Of a DNA stretch of 22,589 nucleotides, positions 7,068 through 15,478 are shown piece by piece. The translations under genes and the position numbers were made by a program. Location: positions 1-22,589 of the forward strand of contig DIXL01000010.1 in the NCBI GenBank assembly GCA_002428685.1, written 5' to 3'. How positions within the stretch are numbered: the first letter of the stretch is position 1; the number at the start of each line of letters is the position of its first letter. The notes beneath the pieces are model-generated. The model saw only the letters and a list, made by a program, of their open reading frames with translations. It had not been told where the DNA came from and ran no database searches. This DNA is from Cloacimonetes bacterium UBA6081 (GTDB lineage Bacteria > Cloacimonadota > Cloacimonadia > Cloacimonadales > Cloacimonadaceae).

Positions 7068-8014
7068 GGAGCAGCAAATCCTTGTTTCATGCTTTGCCAG
7101 TTATTGCCAATTAATTCACTGATAGACTTAGCTTTAATTGTGCTGCCAAGAGGATCCAGCATCAGCAGTTTCAGCCCAAATTCGCGTGCCAAAACTTCTC
7201 CGGCCTTTTTATCCATCTGCGGTTCCAAAAAAATAGCCTTTACAGAATTGGTGGTAATCGTGTTACCAAGGGCACTTAACTCCTTGGGAGTTGGTTCTTT
7301 ACCGGGGGAGGACTGCACCCATCCCAGATTAGCAATCTCAAAATCCTCACAGAAATGCTGGAAGCTATTGTGGTAGGTAATAACGCCAGGACTTTTGTAA
7401 CCCCGGCGTTCGCTATCTATTGTAACTATCAATGTTTCCAATTCATTCCGCATTGTTTGTGCATTTGCTTTGAACACCAGCGCAGAATTGGGAAAACGGG
7501 TTGCAAGTTCTTTTTCCAGGAGCAGAACCAAGCGTAGCATCAAACGTGGGGATGTCCATAAATGCGGATCGGTGCCATGATGGTGATGCTCTGCTTCAGT
7601 TTCTGGTTCATGCTGCTCTTCCGCTTCGGTTTCAGAAAGAAGAAGCACATCTTTCAGCAGAGTTGCCACTTCCACATGAACTTGAGACCGGGAGGCGAAG
7701 TTCTTTTCCAGGTTGGTTTCCAGCCCCAAGCCATTGGAAACTATAAGCTGAGCATTCCCAAAGGCCTTCAGGTCTGAGGGACCGGGAGACCAGGTATGAG
7801 GCGAAGCTCCCGCTGGAATGATGCTATTTACCTCAAACTCACTACCCGCAAGTTGCTGGAGTATAAGTTCATAAGGATGTATTGAGGCCAACAAAAGCGG
7901 TTTGCTTGGCGCAGTTTTCTTTGTGCAGGAAATTAATCCAAGGACAAGCAGTCCGAGGGTAAGAAAAACTAAGTAGTGGGCAAAGTAATCTAAAGATAAT
8001 CTAATTTGCTTCAT
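7064..8014 (-). CDS. znuA: Zinc ABC transporter substrate-binding lipoprotein (ZnuA-like)
   Basis: This 316-residue protein captures metal outside the inner membrane and delivers it to ZnuB. A lipoprotein signal ends with the lipobox LISC, so C30 is the likely lipidated residue. Cluster A-I metal-protein features are present: H46 in SIHPYE, H73 in SPHTW, H151 in DPHLW and H215 in TYHNSF. An acidic and His-rich loop sits at about 128-147 (EAEHHHHG), typical of zinc members and thought to act as a metal sensor or chaperone. The ATG has GGAGT 6 nt upstream. A TTGACA on the minus strand lies only 14 nt before the ATG, too close to be its own -35, so the promoter is probably further upstream. I found no Zur-like operator by eye. 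Confidence 0.92.
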   Translation of the reverse strand: MKQIRLSLDYFAHYLVFLTLGLLVLGLISCTKKTAPSKPLLLASIHPYELILQQLAGSEFEVNSIIPAGASPHTWSPGPSDLKAFGNAQLIVSNGLGLETNLEKNFASRSQVHVEVATLLKDVLLLSETEAEEQHEPETEAEHHHHGTDPHLWTSPRLMLRLVLLLEKELATRFPNSALVFKANAQTMRNELETLIVTIDSERRGYKSPGVITYHNSFQHFCEDFEIANLGWVQSSPGKEPTPKELSALGNTITTNSVKAIFLEPQMDKKAGEVLAREFGLKLLMLDPLGSTIKAKSISELIGNNWQSMKQGFAAP

Positions 8015-8059
8015 GTTTACTCCTATCTTGTCAAGTTTTTATGTCGTTACAGCACTGTT

Positions 8060-8189
8060 GTTCCCGCTGAGGCGGGAATCCAGCCCTGATAAATCCCGTA
8101 GGGATGACACAAAATGTTTTGGCAAATGCTGTCCTATCAGCCGCTCTTCCAGAGCTGTTTCTGGGCTGGATTCCCGCCTCCGCGGGAAC
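8060..8189. repeat. Inverted-repeat element with TTCCCGC...GCGGGAA arms
   Basis: The 27-nt left arm (8060-8086) and the right arm (8163-8189) are reverse complements at 26 of 27 positions, about 76 nt apart. Each arm is itself nearly palindromic (GTTCCCGC, a short AGG-type centre, GCGGGAA), followed by TCCAG. Repeats of this kind are dispersed in many bacterial genomes and give spurious RRRESS-type peptides when translated. The interior carries a short CCCGTAGGGATGACA stretch. It lies upstream of znuA, so it could influence znuA expression or be a neutral insertion. Confidence 0.8.
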
Positions 8190-8296
8190 GACACGTTATA
8201 GCAGGCTTGACATGAAAGAGGTTCTTTCCGTTTAAAATCTGTCTTTTTGGCATAATGCAGCATAATTCTTCCTCATCTATCGAATTTTTACCTTCA

Positions 8297-8383
8297 TCCC
8301 TATTAGCATTCCCATATCATTCCCATATCATTCCCGATATTATTGAGAATGATATGGGAATGATATGCCAATGCTAACAGGGA
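8297..8383. repeat. Long modular palindrome, copy 1
   Basis: Pairing is centred at 8340. Positions 8297-8333 pair with 8347-8383 with only three mismatches (at 8302, 8311 and 8312), and the inner bases pair partly. The left arm is built from 11-nt modules of the form CATTCCCATAT in tandem. The tip (CATTCCC, then ATATTATTGAGA) is nearly the same as in the palindrome at 20189-20271. It lies about 110 nt downstream of the pepA stop, where the hairpin could block transcription or protect the mRNA end. Confidence 0.85.
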
Positions 8384-8491
8384 AGAACTCAGCACACAGG
8401 ACTTGCCTGGAATGGGGTAACTGCATCTGTTACCAGAGAGTTAGCCCGACAAATCCCGTGTAACTGAGATAAGGCATATATAGTTTATTAG
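8384..8491. other. Rest of the pepA-znuA intergenic region
   Basis: Apart from a 6-bp inverted repeat, GGTAAC at 8416-8421 and GTTACC at 8429-8434, I see no gene, T-rich terminator or recognisable operator between the palindrome and the pepA stop. Confidence 0.4.
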
Positions 8492-9976
8492 CTATTCCAT
8501 ATTCCGCAGAAGCGAAGTTAGTAAGCGGACTCCCACGCCCGTTGCACCATAGGGATGCACTCCGCTTTCTTTGTCTTTCAGGGCGGTTCCGGCGATGTCT
8601 ATATGCAGCCAGGGTTTATCCTGCACAAATTCACGCAGGAAAAGTCCCGCGGTAATTGCGCCGGCCAGAGGGCCCCCCACATTTTTCAGATCGGCAATAT
8701 CGGACTTTAGCAATTCCTTATATTCGTCGTGAGCGGGAAGCTGCCAAATGTTATCCCCTGTAAAAGCTGCTGAGGTTTTTAGCTGATCCAGCCAGGCTTC
8801 GTTATTGGTTAAAACAGCTGAGAATTGATTGCCCAAGGCTGCAACGGCTGCTCCCGTAAGTGTGGCAATATCCACCACCCGGTCTGCATGTTCTTTTTCC
8901 AGGGCAAAATGGATTGCATCGCAAAGAGTTAGACGTCCTTCGGCATCGGTGTTGATTACTTCAATAGTCTTTCCGCACATGCTGGTAATGATGTCGCCGG
9001 CACGATAGGCATCTCCGGAAATCATGTTTTCACAAGCTGCCACAATTGCCACCACATTCACCTTCAGCTTCATGGTGGAAATGGCGCACATTGCCCCAAT
9101 TACTGCTGCGGCACCACCCATGTCGTTCTTCATATTTACCATGCCAGGAGGCGTTTTTATGCAGTATCCACCGCTATCATAGGTTAAACCCTTACCCACC
9201 AAGGCTATTGTTTCCTGATGACGATCGCCGCTGCCGTTGTAGCGCATAATTATTAATCTTGGCTCGCGGACAGAACCACGCCCCACTGCCAAAAAAGCGT
9301 CCATTTTCATGCGTTTCAGCTTGTCCAGCGAATATACTTCGATGGCAAAGCCATATTGAATGGCAGCCTTTTTTGCTGTTTCAGCCAAAGCATCGGGGGT
9401 AAGCACGTTGGCAGGTTCGTTCACCATGTCGCGTGCCAGATTGGTAGCTTCGGCATAAATGCGGCCTTCCAAAATTCCACGGTTCAGATGACGGGTGTTT
9501 TTTGTATTTAAAATGTAATGCAGCGAGTCAATATCGTGCTTGTCCTTATTCTTGCTGAGATATTTACCAAAGCTGTATGAAACCAACAGCGATGTTTCAG
9601 CCAAAACGTGCCCAAAGGCAACATCATTAACCGGCCCAACGAAGCCGGGGAACAGGAAAATCTGCTTGGCTTTCAGCTTTTGCGCGGTTCGCAGAGCAGC
9701 CGCAAACAAGGTTCTAAGTTTATCGGGGGTAAGGGCTTCTTTATTGCCGGCTCCCAACAATATGATATTCTGTTTGTTGTTGCCAATCACATAGCTAAAG
9801 CCTTTCACCGCAGCAAAACTGAAGGTGAATTCTTCGGATTTCATAAATACTTCTACAATTTTTAGTAAAGGACTGGGCAGATATTCAATTTTTGCTACAG
9901 AACTGCTTTCCTGCTGCATGAGAATGATGGTATCCATGTGTTCAGGTAACTTGCGGATTACGTCAATCTTCATCAT
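8492..9976 (-). CDS. pepA: M17 leucyl aminopeptidase
   Basis: A 494-residue cytosolic metallo-aminopeptidase that removes N-terminal residues from peptides, probably as a hexamer with two metals per active site. The active-site set is complete: K262 and D267 in GKGLTYDSGG, K274, D285 in MKNDMGG, and D344, E346 and R348 in NTDAEGR. The N-terminal 170 residues form the less conserved domain of the family. AAGGAG lies just upstream of two adjacent ATGs (9974-9976 and 9971-9973); the second has slightly better spacing, so the true protein may lack the first Met. It is last in the envelope operon, 26 nt after the fusion gene. The E. coli regulatory DNA-binding roles of PepA cannot be assumed. Confidence 0.95.
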   Translation of the reverse strand: MMKIDVIRKLPEHMDTIILMQQESSSVAKIEYLPSPLLKIVEVFMKSEEFTFSFAAVKGFSYVIGNNKQNIILLGAGNKEALTPDKLRTLFAAALRTAQKLKAKQIFLFPGFVGPVNDVAFGHVLAETSLLVSYSFGKYLSKNKDKHDIDSLHYILNTKNTRHLNRGILEGRIYAEATNLARDMVNEPANVLTPDALAETAKKAAIQYGFAIEVYSLDKLKRMKMDAFLAVGRGSVREPRLIIMRYNGSGDRHQETIALVGKGLTYDSGGYCIKTPPGMVNMKNDMGGAAAVIGAMCAISTMKLKVNVVAIVAACENMISGDAYRAGDIITSMCGKTIEVINTDAEGRLTLCDAIHFALEKEHADRVVDIATLTGAAVAALGNQFSAVLTNNEAWLDQLKTSAAFTGDNIWQLPAHDEYKELLKSDIADLKNVGGPLAGAITAGLFLREFVQDKPWLHIDIAGTALKDKESGVHPYGATGVGVRLLTSLLRNME

Positions 9977-10002
9977 TGACTCCTTTATTTCTATTTTACG
10001 TC

Positions 10003-13000
10003 TTAAAAATCTTCAGTTAAACTTAAGTAATACAATGGTTTGGAAATTTTGGATAAATCGGTGAGCCAATTGATATCCAGCTTCAGAACAAAATAGCCCA
10101 CATTGAACCTTGGCCCAAAGCCATAACCCAGCTTAATATCTTGCAGCTTACCCTGATGGACACCCCGGAAATCTTTGTTGTCGTCCCAAACGCTGCCGGC
10201 ATCTGCAAATACGCTGCCGCGCACATTGCCCAAAGCCAGGGGCACAGGAAAAGCCAAGGCAAAATAATCCAGGAAAGGAACACGCAATTCTACACTGGTT
10301 AAAAGCTTCTTTTCGCCCGTAAGCTCTTCATCCAAAGCCCGCACTCCATAATAACCATGCAGGTCAAAGCGGTCTGGGCTTCTCCCTGTGCTGATTCCGG
10401 CATTCAAACGTGTGGCAAAACTGTAGCGCTTGTTAAATAGACTGTAAAAGCGCAAATCCAGATAGTTGGTAAGGTAATCCAAATCCTTTTTGGCAAAGCT
10501 TTTACGGATTTGGTAAAATCCCCTCCATCCAACCAGGGGGCCTGTAGAGCCGGAGAGAGAATTATCGTGCACAAAGCTGATTCCCGGGGCGTAAACAGTA
10601 TCTTGAAGCTTGGAAATATTCTCGACCCAGGTCTCTTCCTCCACATTTTCGGGTGGGAGATAATCCCACGCCTGTTCCACATGATATAACTGACTGTCAA
10701 ATTCCACCCGCAAAAACCTGCTGAAGGGGTAACGATAGATTATGTAAAGCCCTGTCTGCCTGTCGCGTAGACGCATATATTCATCCTGGCCCGGAAGAAC
10801 GTGCCGATAAAGTTGCTCATCGAAAAAATTAAAAACCCCTATACCATAATCAGCCCGATTCCTTAAATAGATGTATGATAACAACAAATTGCTATCTGCC
10901 AGTTTTCCCGAAATCCCAAGGTTTATCCCGATGCCATGATTACCCATCATGTCGCTTAAGCCAAGCTCCAAGCTACCCACCGTTCCGCTGGAAGAGGAAT
11001 AGGCCATCCCTCCCCACAGATGTTCTAAAGTGAATTTGGTTTTATATTTCTTCACCGTTGGAATAGTGCCAATGCTATCGGGTTTGCTGTCCCATTCATT
11101 GGTTTTGAATAGATCAAGAGAATCTTGTTTGGAAAATTCAAAATCGGTGAAACGCGGTCTGCGGAGGTCTTGTTGACGTGCGGAATTATGCTGTTTTCGT
11201 TGTGCGGCGGTTCTTTTGCCATAGTAATCCAAACGGCCAAGATCAATGGTGCCAAGCAAATCGCGATTGGAGGCACTTTCCGCAACAGGATTTCCAGCTA
11301 CAAAGGTTAAATTTGCCAATGGGTTATTGTCAAAATAGATGTCCCAAGCCCCATTAAAGTAATTGGACATTATAAGATACTTATCGTCAAAGCTGATGTC
11401 CGCACTTAGAATTCCAGCCATGGTTTTGGGTAGCTCTGCCCATTTCATATTGCTGAAATCCAGGGCTTCCAATCCGCTAACTCCATTCCTGTCAGACACA
11501 TAAATAAGTTTACTGCCACTATTTGTCCAAATAGGCCGCTGGCATTTGAAAGATTCATTTGTAAGCTGCCGGGAGGATAGAGTAGATATATCCAGCAAGT
11601 ATAGATCAATGGTTAAATCGGCAAACAAGCCATAGCGGGGTTGCTCGGTTTTGTATTTGCGTTCGCTATCAAAAGCAATCACGCTGCCATCGGGAGAAAA
11701 GCGCGGATGTGCATCGTTGTAGCTGTCGTTGGTAAGCTGAGTAATCTCACCCGTTTCCGGGTGGAACAAAAACAAATCAGCCTGCATCCCTTTCTGAGCA
11801 GCCAACACAAGGCTTTTCCCATCGGGCGATACATCGACTTCATAAATTGCATTAAAATCTTTAAAAGCATAGGTTTGCACAATCTTTTTGCGCTCCACAT
11901 CCAGCACTTGGATTTTATCTCCACTGGCTGTTTTTGCGGCAAAAGCTATTCTGCGGTTATCCGGAAACCAGCTTAGGGAGGAACGCATGTAGTAAAATTC
12001 TTCTGTTTTCCCGCTTTTTTCGCCTCTGAGAATCAGTTTGGGTTTTGCTAAGCCGTGAGTTCCTGCCTGCCAAATGCTATATCTGGCACCTGCATTGGAG
12101 TAAAACACATAGCTGCTGCCATCGGGAGAAAAGCGAGGTGCCATGTTAAAATAAGACCCGTCCTTTTTGTGGAAGGTGCGCTGTTCAAAGTTTTCCCCGG
12201 GGATGCCGTGGGAATTTATCAGAGCGAAGTAATCACGTTTCAGTTGGTAGTTCCAGCGTGATTCCAGGTCTTTGAATTCCATGCCAAATATTTTCTTGGT
12301 GGCTTCGTCCAGATTGAAAGAGCTGCGAATGGCAAAAAAGTATTCCGCCACTTTTTCGCGTCCCCAGTTTTCGGCTATGTAAGTTAAAAAGCTTTCTCCC
12401 AAGCGATAAGCAAGGTAGCCATCTATGTTTTGCAGTGAACCGATGCTGCTATTTATCACCATGTCCATAATGAACATATTGTTATAATCGTCCTCGCCAC
12501 CAATGGATAGGTATTCGGGCAATCCCTCGGAAAACCAAAAAGGAAAAGAAGTGGGACGCAAGGAAGCAAAAGTATTCATAAACCTGCTGTCCAAACCATT
12601 GATGTATGCGTGCGTAAGTTCATGCGCCAAAAGCTCTTCCAGGGCTGCATAGCTTCCCTCGAAAGGAACCACCACTCTATTGCGCAAGCTTTCGGTGAAG
12701 CCGCCAATTCCTTCGCTTAGCAGCGGATAGATGATATTTGTTGCTTGAAATTCACTTTTGGATTGGTAAAACACAATCGGAATCCGGCTGGTTACAGGAA
12801 TTTTAAACTCCGCCTTGATGTAATAATAAATCTCTTCTGCCATCAAAGCCACGGTTTTACCGAACTCATTCTCGCCTTGGGGAAAATAGATGTCGAAGTG
12901 CATGGTTTGCAGGGTGGAAAAATCCTGGGGTTTGGCATTTACCTTGTTTTGACCAAAGCTATAACCCTGCGCCAGGCTTGCAAGGCAGAGCAGGATGATG

Positions 13001-13023
13001 GTTATGGTTATAAGCTTGTTCAT
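10003..13023 (-). CDS. Peptidase MA / PD40 propeller / Omp85 barrel fusion, outer membrane
   Basis: A 1006-residue exported protein with three modules. After a signal peptide (about 1-20), residues 30-260 form a gluzincin peptidase domain with HELTH at 134-138 and the downstream glutamate in WFSEGLPEYLS (E166), so the zinc site looks intact. Residues 290-570 carry TolB/PD40-type repeats: RFSPDGSSYVFYSN at 297-310, SWFPDNRRIAF at 351-361, DVSPDGKSL at 397-405, RFSPDGSVIAFDS at 441-453 and a further degenerate one near 500. Residues from about 663 to the end look like an Omp85/BamA-TamA barrel, with alternating beta segments, a GYYGVRALDEE stretch, GSVFADAGSVW and a terminal phenylalanine as in barrel C-terminal signals. 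There are no clear POTRA domains. AAGGAT precedes the ATG. It lies between mlaD (8 nt) and pepA, suggesting an envelope-maintenance role. Its substrate is unknown. Confidence 0.85.
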   Translation of the reverse strand: MNKLITITIILLCLASLAQGYSFGQNKVNAKPQDFSTLQTMHFDIYFPQGENEFGKTVALMAEEIYYYIKAEFKIPVTSRIPIVFYQSKSEFQATNIIYPLLSEGIGGFTESLRNRVVVPFEGSYAALEELLAHELTHAYINGLDSRFMNTFASLRPTSFPFWFSEGLPEYLSIGGEDDYNNMFIMDMVINSSIGSLQNIDGYLAYRLGESFLTYIAENWGREKVAEYFFAIRSSFNLDEATKKIFGMEFKDLESRWNYQLKRDYFALINSHGIPGENFEQRTFHKKDGSYFNMAPRFSPDGSSYVFYSNAGARYSIWQAGTHGLAKPKLILRGEKSGKTEEFYYMRSSLSWFPDNRRIAFAAKTASGDKIQVLDVERKKIVQTYAFKDFNAIYEVDVSPDGKSLVLAAQKGMQADLFLFHPETGEITQLTNDSYNDAHPRFSPDGSVIAFDSERKYKTEQPRYGLFADLTIDLYLLDISTLSSRQLTNESFKCQRPIWTNSGSKLIYVSDRNGVSGLEALDFSNMKWAELPKTMAGILSADISFDDKYLIMSNYFNGAWDIYFDNNPLANLTFVAGNPVAESASNRDLLGTIDLGRLDYYGKRTAAQRKQHNSARQQDLRRPRFTDFEFSKQDSLDLFKTNEWDSKPDSIGTIPTVKKYKTKFTLEHLWGGMAYSSSSGTVGSLELGLSDMMGNHGIGINLGISGKLADSNLLLSYIYLRNRADYGIGVFNFFDEQLYRHVLPGQDEYMRLRDRQTGLYIIYRYPFSRFLRVEFDSQLYHVEQAWDYLPPENVEEETWVENISKLQDTVYAPGISFVHDNSLSGSTGPLVGWRGFYQIRKSFAKKDLDYLTNYLDLRFYSLFNKRYSFATRLNAGISTGRSPDRFDLHGYYGVRALDEELTGEKKLLTSVELRVPFLDYFALAFPVPLALGNVRGSVFADAGSVWDDNKDFRGVHQGKLQDIKLGYGFGPRFNVGYFVLKLDINWLTDLSKISKPLYYLSLTEDF

Positions 13024-13031
13024 ATATATCC

Positions 13032-13934
13032 TTAAAAAACGCTGAATTTTACGTATTTCTTGGGGTTGGATTTGATGTCTTTCACCAAGGCATCCAAATT
13101 GTCCACAATAGTGGAAAGTTTTTCATATAGTTCTTTGTTATTAATCAGCTTACCGGCGGTTCCTTCCTGAGTGTTCAAGGCTTCGGCGGTAGTTCCAAGT
13201 TTTACGGACAAGCTTTGCAAACTATCCAAAGTGCTGTTTATGCGGCCTATAGCGGCAGGACTTTGGGAAATTGTGTTTTTCAGGGAAGTCCGGTTTTCCA
13301 GAACAATGTCGTTTATAGTGGTGGTAAGCTGTTCCACTTTTGCTATGGTAATGCTTAGTTCAGTCTTGATGTCACGGGCAAGGTTTCCCGTATTTTGCAC
13401 TGCTTTATCTGCCGAATCCAATAGATTGGAGGATTTTGTCAGCAGGCCATCGGGTTCATGCAGTTGCGCCAGGGTTTGCTGCAATTGATCCAAGGCCGAA
13501 GAAGCTTTGCCAATTAGGTTCATTACCCCCTCGGGATTGTTTCCGGTTTGAACCAAGCGTAAATCTAATGGCTGTAAACCTTCTCCCGGCAATATCATCA
13601 AAGCTTTTCCGCCCATCAGGCTGCTATCGGAAATAATAAACTGGCTACCCTGTTTTAAGCCAATTTCGCTGGCGATTTTTGCTTCCACTAAAACTCTGTC
13701 TCCCACGGCTTTGATGCTATTTACGCGTCCCACTTCCATACCACGGGACATCACTTTATCACCAACTTCCAGCCCCATTACATCGCTAAAAGCCACCTTT
13801 ATTACGTCCTGGCTACCCATGCTAAGCCGGTTTGTGAGCCACAAAAAACCCAACACAAAGATAACCAGGATTACCACAGTCCAGATTCCTGTTTTTATCT
13901 GAATACTGCGCAGTTTGGGGTAGAATTTTTTCAC
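13032..13934 (-). CDS. MlaD-family (MCE domain) protein
   Basis: A 300-residue inner-membrane-anchored periplasmic protein of the MCE family, which forms hexameric rings that carry lipids between the two membranes. One transmembrane helix lies at about 17-34, the MCE domain at about 44-118 (VAFSDVMGLEVGDKVMSRGMEVGRV), and a long helical region follows to the end, typical of MlaD/PqiB-type tunnels. The start is a GTG at 13932-13934 with GAGGAT upstream. It begins 7 nt after the preceding gene's stop. The usual partners MlaE (permease) and MlaF (ATPase) are not in this window, so it may pair with components encoded elsewhere. Confidence 0.88.
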   Translation of the reverse strand: MKKFYPKLRSIQIKTGIWTVVILVIFVLGFLWLTNRLSMGSQDVIKVAFSDVMGLEVGDKVMSRGMEVGRVNSIKAVGDRVLVEAKIASEIGLKQGSQFIISDSSLMGGKALMILPGEGLQPLDLRLVQTGNNPEGVMNLIGKASSALDQLQQTLAQLHEPDGLLTKSSNLLDSADKAVQNTGNLARDIKTELSITIAKVEQLTTTINDIVLENRTSLKNTISQSPAAIGRINSTLDSLQSLSVKLGTTAEALNTQEGTAGKLINNKELYEKLSTIVDNLDALVKDIKSNPKKYVKFSVF

Positions 13935-13941
13935 ACAATCC

Positions 13942-15237
13942 TCATGTTTTCAGTTGTTTCTTTTCCGCGGCAGGGAAAAGGACATTATTCAGGATTAACC
14001 GGTAGCCGGGTGAGTTTTTAAACAGCTCCAAAATCGTTTCGGGATCACCAACCTTGTGCTGATAATCTTCGGGGTCGTGGCCGCCATAATAGGTAAAAGT
14101 CCCCTTACCCATGTTGCCGTGAATGTATTTAACTTCATTCTGTCCGGGCACTTCCGCCAACACAATCACGCTCTTTTTTACCTTATCTTTAAAGAACGAG
14201 GTTGTCTGCCCCAAAAAACCATCTATCACATTAGTCTGGCACTGGGTTAGCATGGTTGGCACAGGATCGTATTTGGCCGAAAAATCGAACAACTGAAAGA
14301 AATCTGCCTCTGCCCCACGCAGCCGCGAATAATCAGAAGCATCTATGTCGGAAAACTCGTATTCATAGGGGTTTGGATGGATGTTAAAATTTTCGAAGGC
14401 AAAAGTGCGGCTGAAATCCAGCTTCTTCTGATACTGCGGGTCTATGCCATCGCCGTCGATTGCGCTGTCCACAATATCCACATCCTTGGCGGCCAGGGCA
14501 ATATCATAGGTATCCGTGGCAGCGCACATGGCAAACATAAAGCCACCATTTATCACATAGTTACGAATCTTTTCCGCCACTGCATGCTTTAACTGCCACA
14601 CTTTGGCAAAGCCATGCTTGGCAGCCATCGCTTCGTTCACTTTTATATCGTTTTGATACCAGGGCATGTGGCGGTAGGAACCATAAAACTTGCCATACTG
14701 TCCCGTGAAATCTTCGTGATGCAGATGCAGCCAGTCATAATCATTCAGCTTACCTTCCAGCACCTCATCATCCCAAAGCCTTTCGTATTCAATTTCGGCA
14801 TATTCCAGCACCATGGTAACTGCGTCGTCCCAGGGAAGCGTATTGGGAGGGATGTAAACGCCTATCTTAGGCTCTTTTTCCAGGGTGATACTCTCCATGT
14901 TGCTAGCCTGAATCTCGGTTAAAATGGCAGCTATCTCGCCGGAACCAATCCGTTCAAACCGGACACCGCGAATGTTACACAGGGCTGCCAGGGCATCGGA
15001 ATCGGGAAACAGAAAACTGCCCCCCCGGTAATTTAACAGCCATTTGCCCACCAATTGCTCTTTCAGTCCGGCAAAAGCTATGCCATAAGCTTTCAGATGG
15101 TTGCTCTGTGTGTTATCCATCGGAATCAGCAGTTCCGCTTTCAAAGGCACAACTATGCTGCTGCCAATTACCATGATGACTGGCAGAAAACTCCGTATTT
15201 TACTCCCCACAACACCTGCAAATGCTTTTATGGACAA
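13942..15237 (-). CDS. Exported amidotransferase-like protein (database label: asparagine synthetase B)
   Basis: I recognise a family found in Bacteroidota and relatives by its opening after the signal peptide, LLIPMDNTQSNHLKAYGIAF, and WLLNYRGGSFL. Homologues are commonly labelled asparagine synthetase B, but no AsnB synthase features are visible. Residues 125-245 look like a class I glutamine-amidotransferase-like fold: a beta strand in KIGVYIP, then DYDWLHLHHEDFTG, then GGFMFAMCAATDT at 231-243 in the place of the nucleophile elbow, with C238. Whether it is catalytic is unknown. Residues 1-34 look like a signal peptide, so the protein is probably periplasmic. The start is TTG at 15235-15237, supported by GGAGG 7 nt upstream. 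It is first in the operon; a TTGACA on the minus strand at 15313-15318 may be the -35, though the -10 is unclear. Confidence 0.65.
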   Translation of the reverse strand: MSIKAFAGVVGSKIRSFLPVIMVIGSSIVVPLKAELLIPMDNTQSNHLKAYGIAFAGLKEQLVGKWLLNYRGGSFLFPDSDALAALCNIRGVRFERIGSGEIAAILTEIQASNMESITLEKEPKIGVYIPPNTLPWDDAVTMVLEYAEIEYERLWDDEVLEGKLNDYDWLHLHHEDFTGQYGKFYGSYRHMPWYQNDIKVNEAMAAKHGFAKVWQLKHAVAEKIRNYVINGGFMFAMCAATDTYDIALAAKDVDIVDSAIDGDGIDPQYQKKLDFSRTFAFENFNIHPNPYEYEFSDIDASDYSRLRGAEADFFQLFDFSAKYDPVPTMLTQCQTNVIDGFLGQTTSFFKDKVKKSVIVLAEVPGQNEVKYIHGNMGKGTFTYYGGHDPEDYQHKVGDPETILELFKNSPGYRLILNNVLFPAAEKKQLKT

Positions 15238-15478
15238 GGTTTATCCTCCCTGCTCTGCTGCAATATACAACAAAGCCCATTTTGTGCCATATTCCTAAGG
15301 GAGCCATTACTCTGTCAAGACAATTCTCCTGTTTTGTATAAAATAGCCTTTGAATCCGCAACTTTGGAACAGGATGACCTAAGCTGTAAAATTGCTTGAC
15401 CATATTGCAAACTGTAGTTTATGCGTTTTCCGAAGAAAACAAAGGATTATTATACTTAAACAAATAATGGAGAAAGCC

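Noticed and set aside
8029..8034. Minus-strand TTGACA as the znuA -35
   Set aside because: Only 14 nt separate it from the ATG, so the -10 would fall inside the coding region; the ATG itself is well supported by GGAGT and the lipoprotein signal.
8013..8263. Short open frames on both strands with RRRESS-type peptides
   Set aside because: They are translations of the TTCCCGC inverted repeat; such peptides are a known artefact of this repeat type.
8416..8434. GGTAAC-N7-GTTACC inverted repeat as a possible Zur operator or pepA terminator
   Set aside because: It is about 400 bp from the znuA start with two repeat elements in between, has no T-run on either strand, and does not resemble the AT-rich Zur palindrome.
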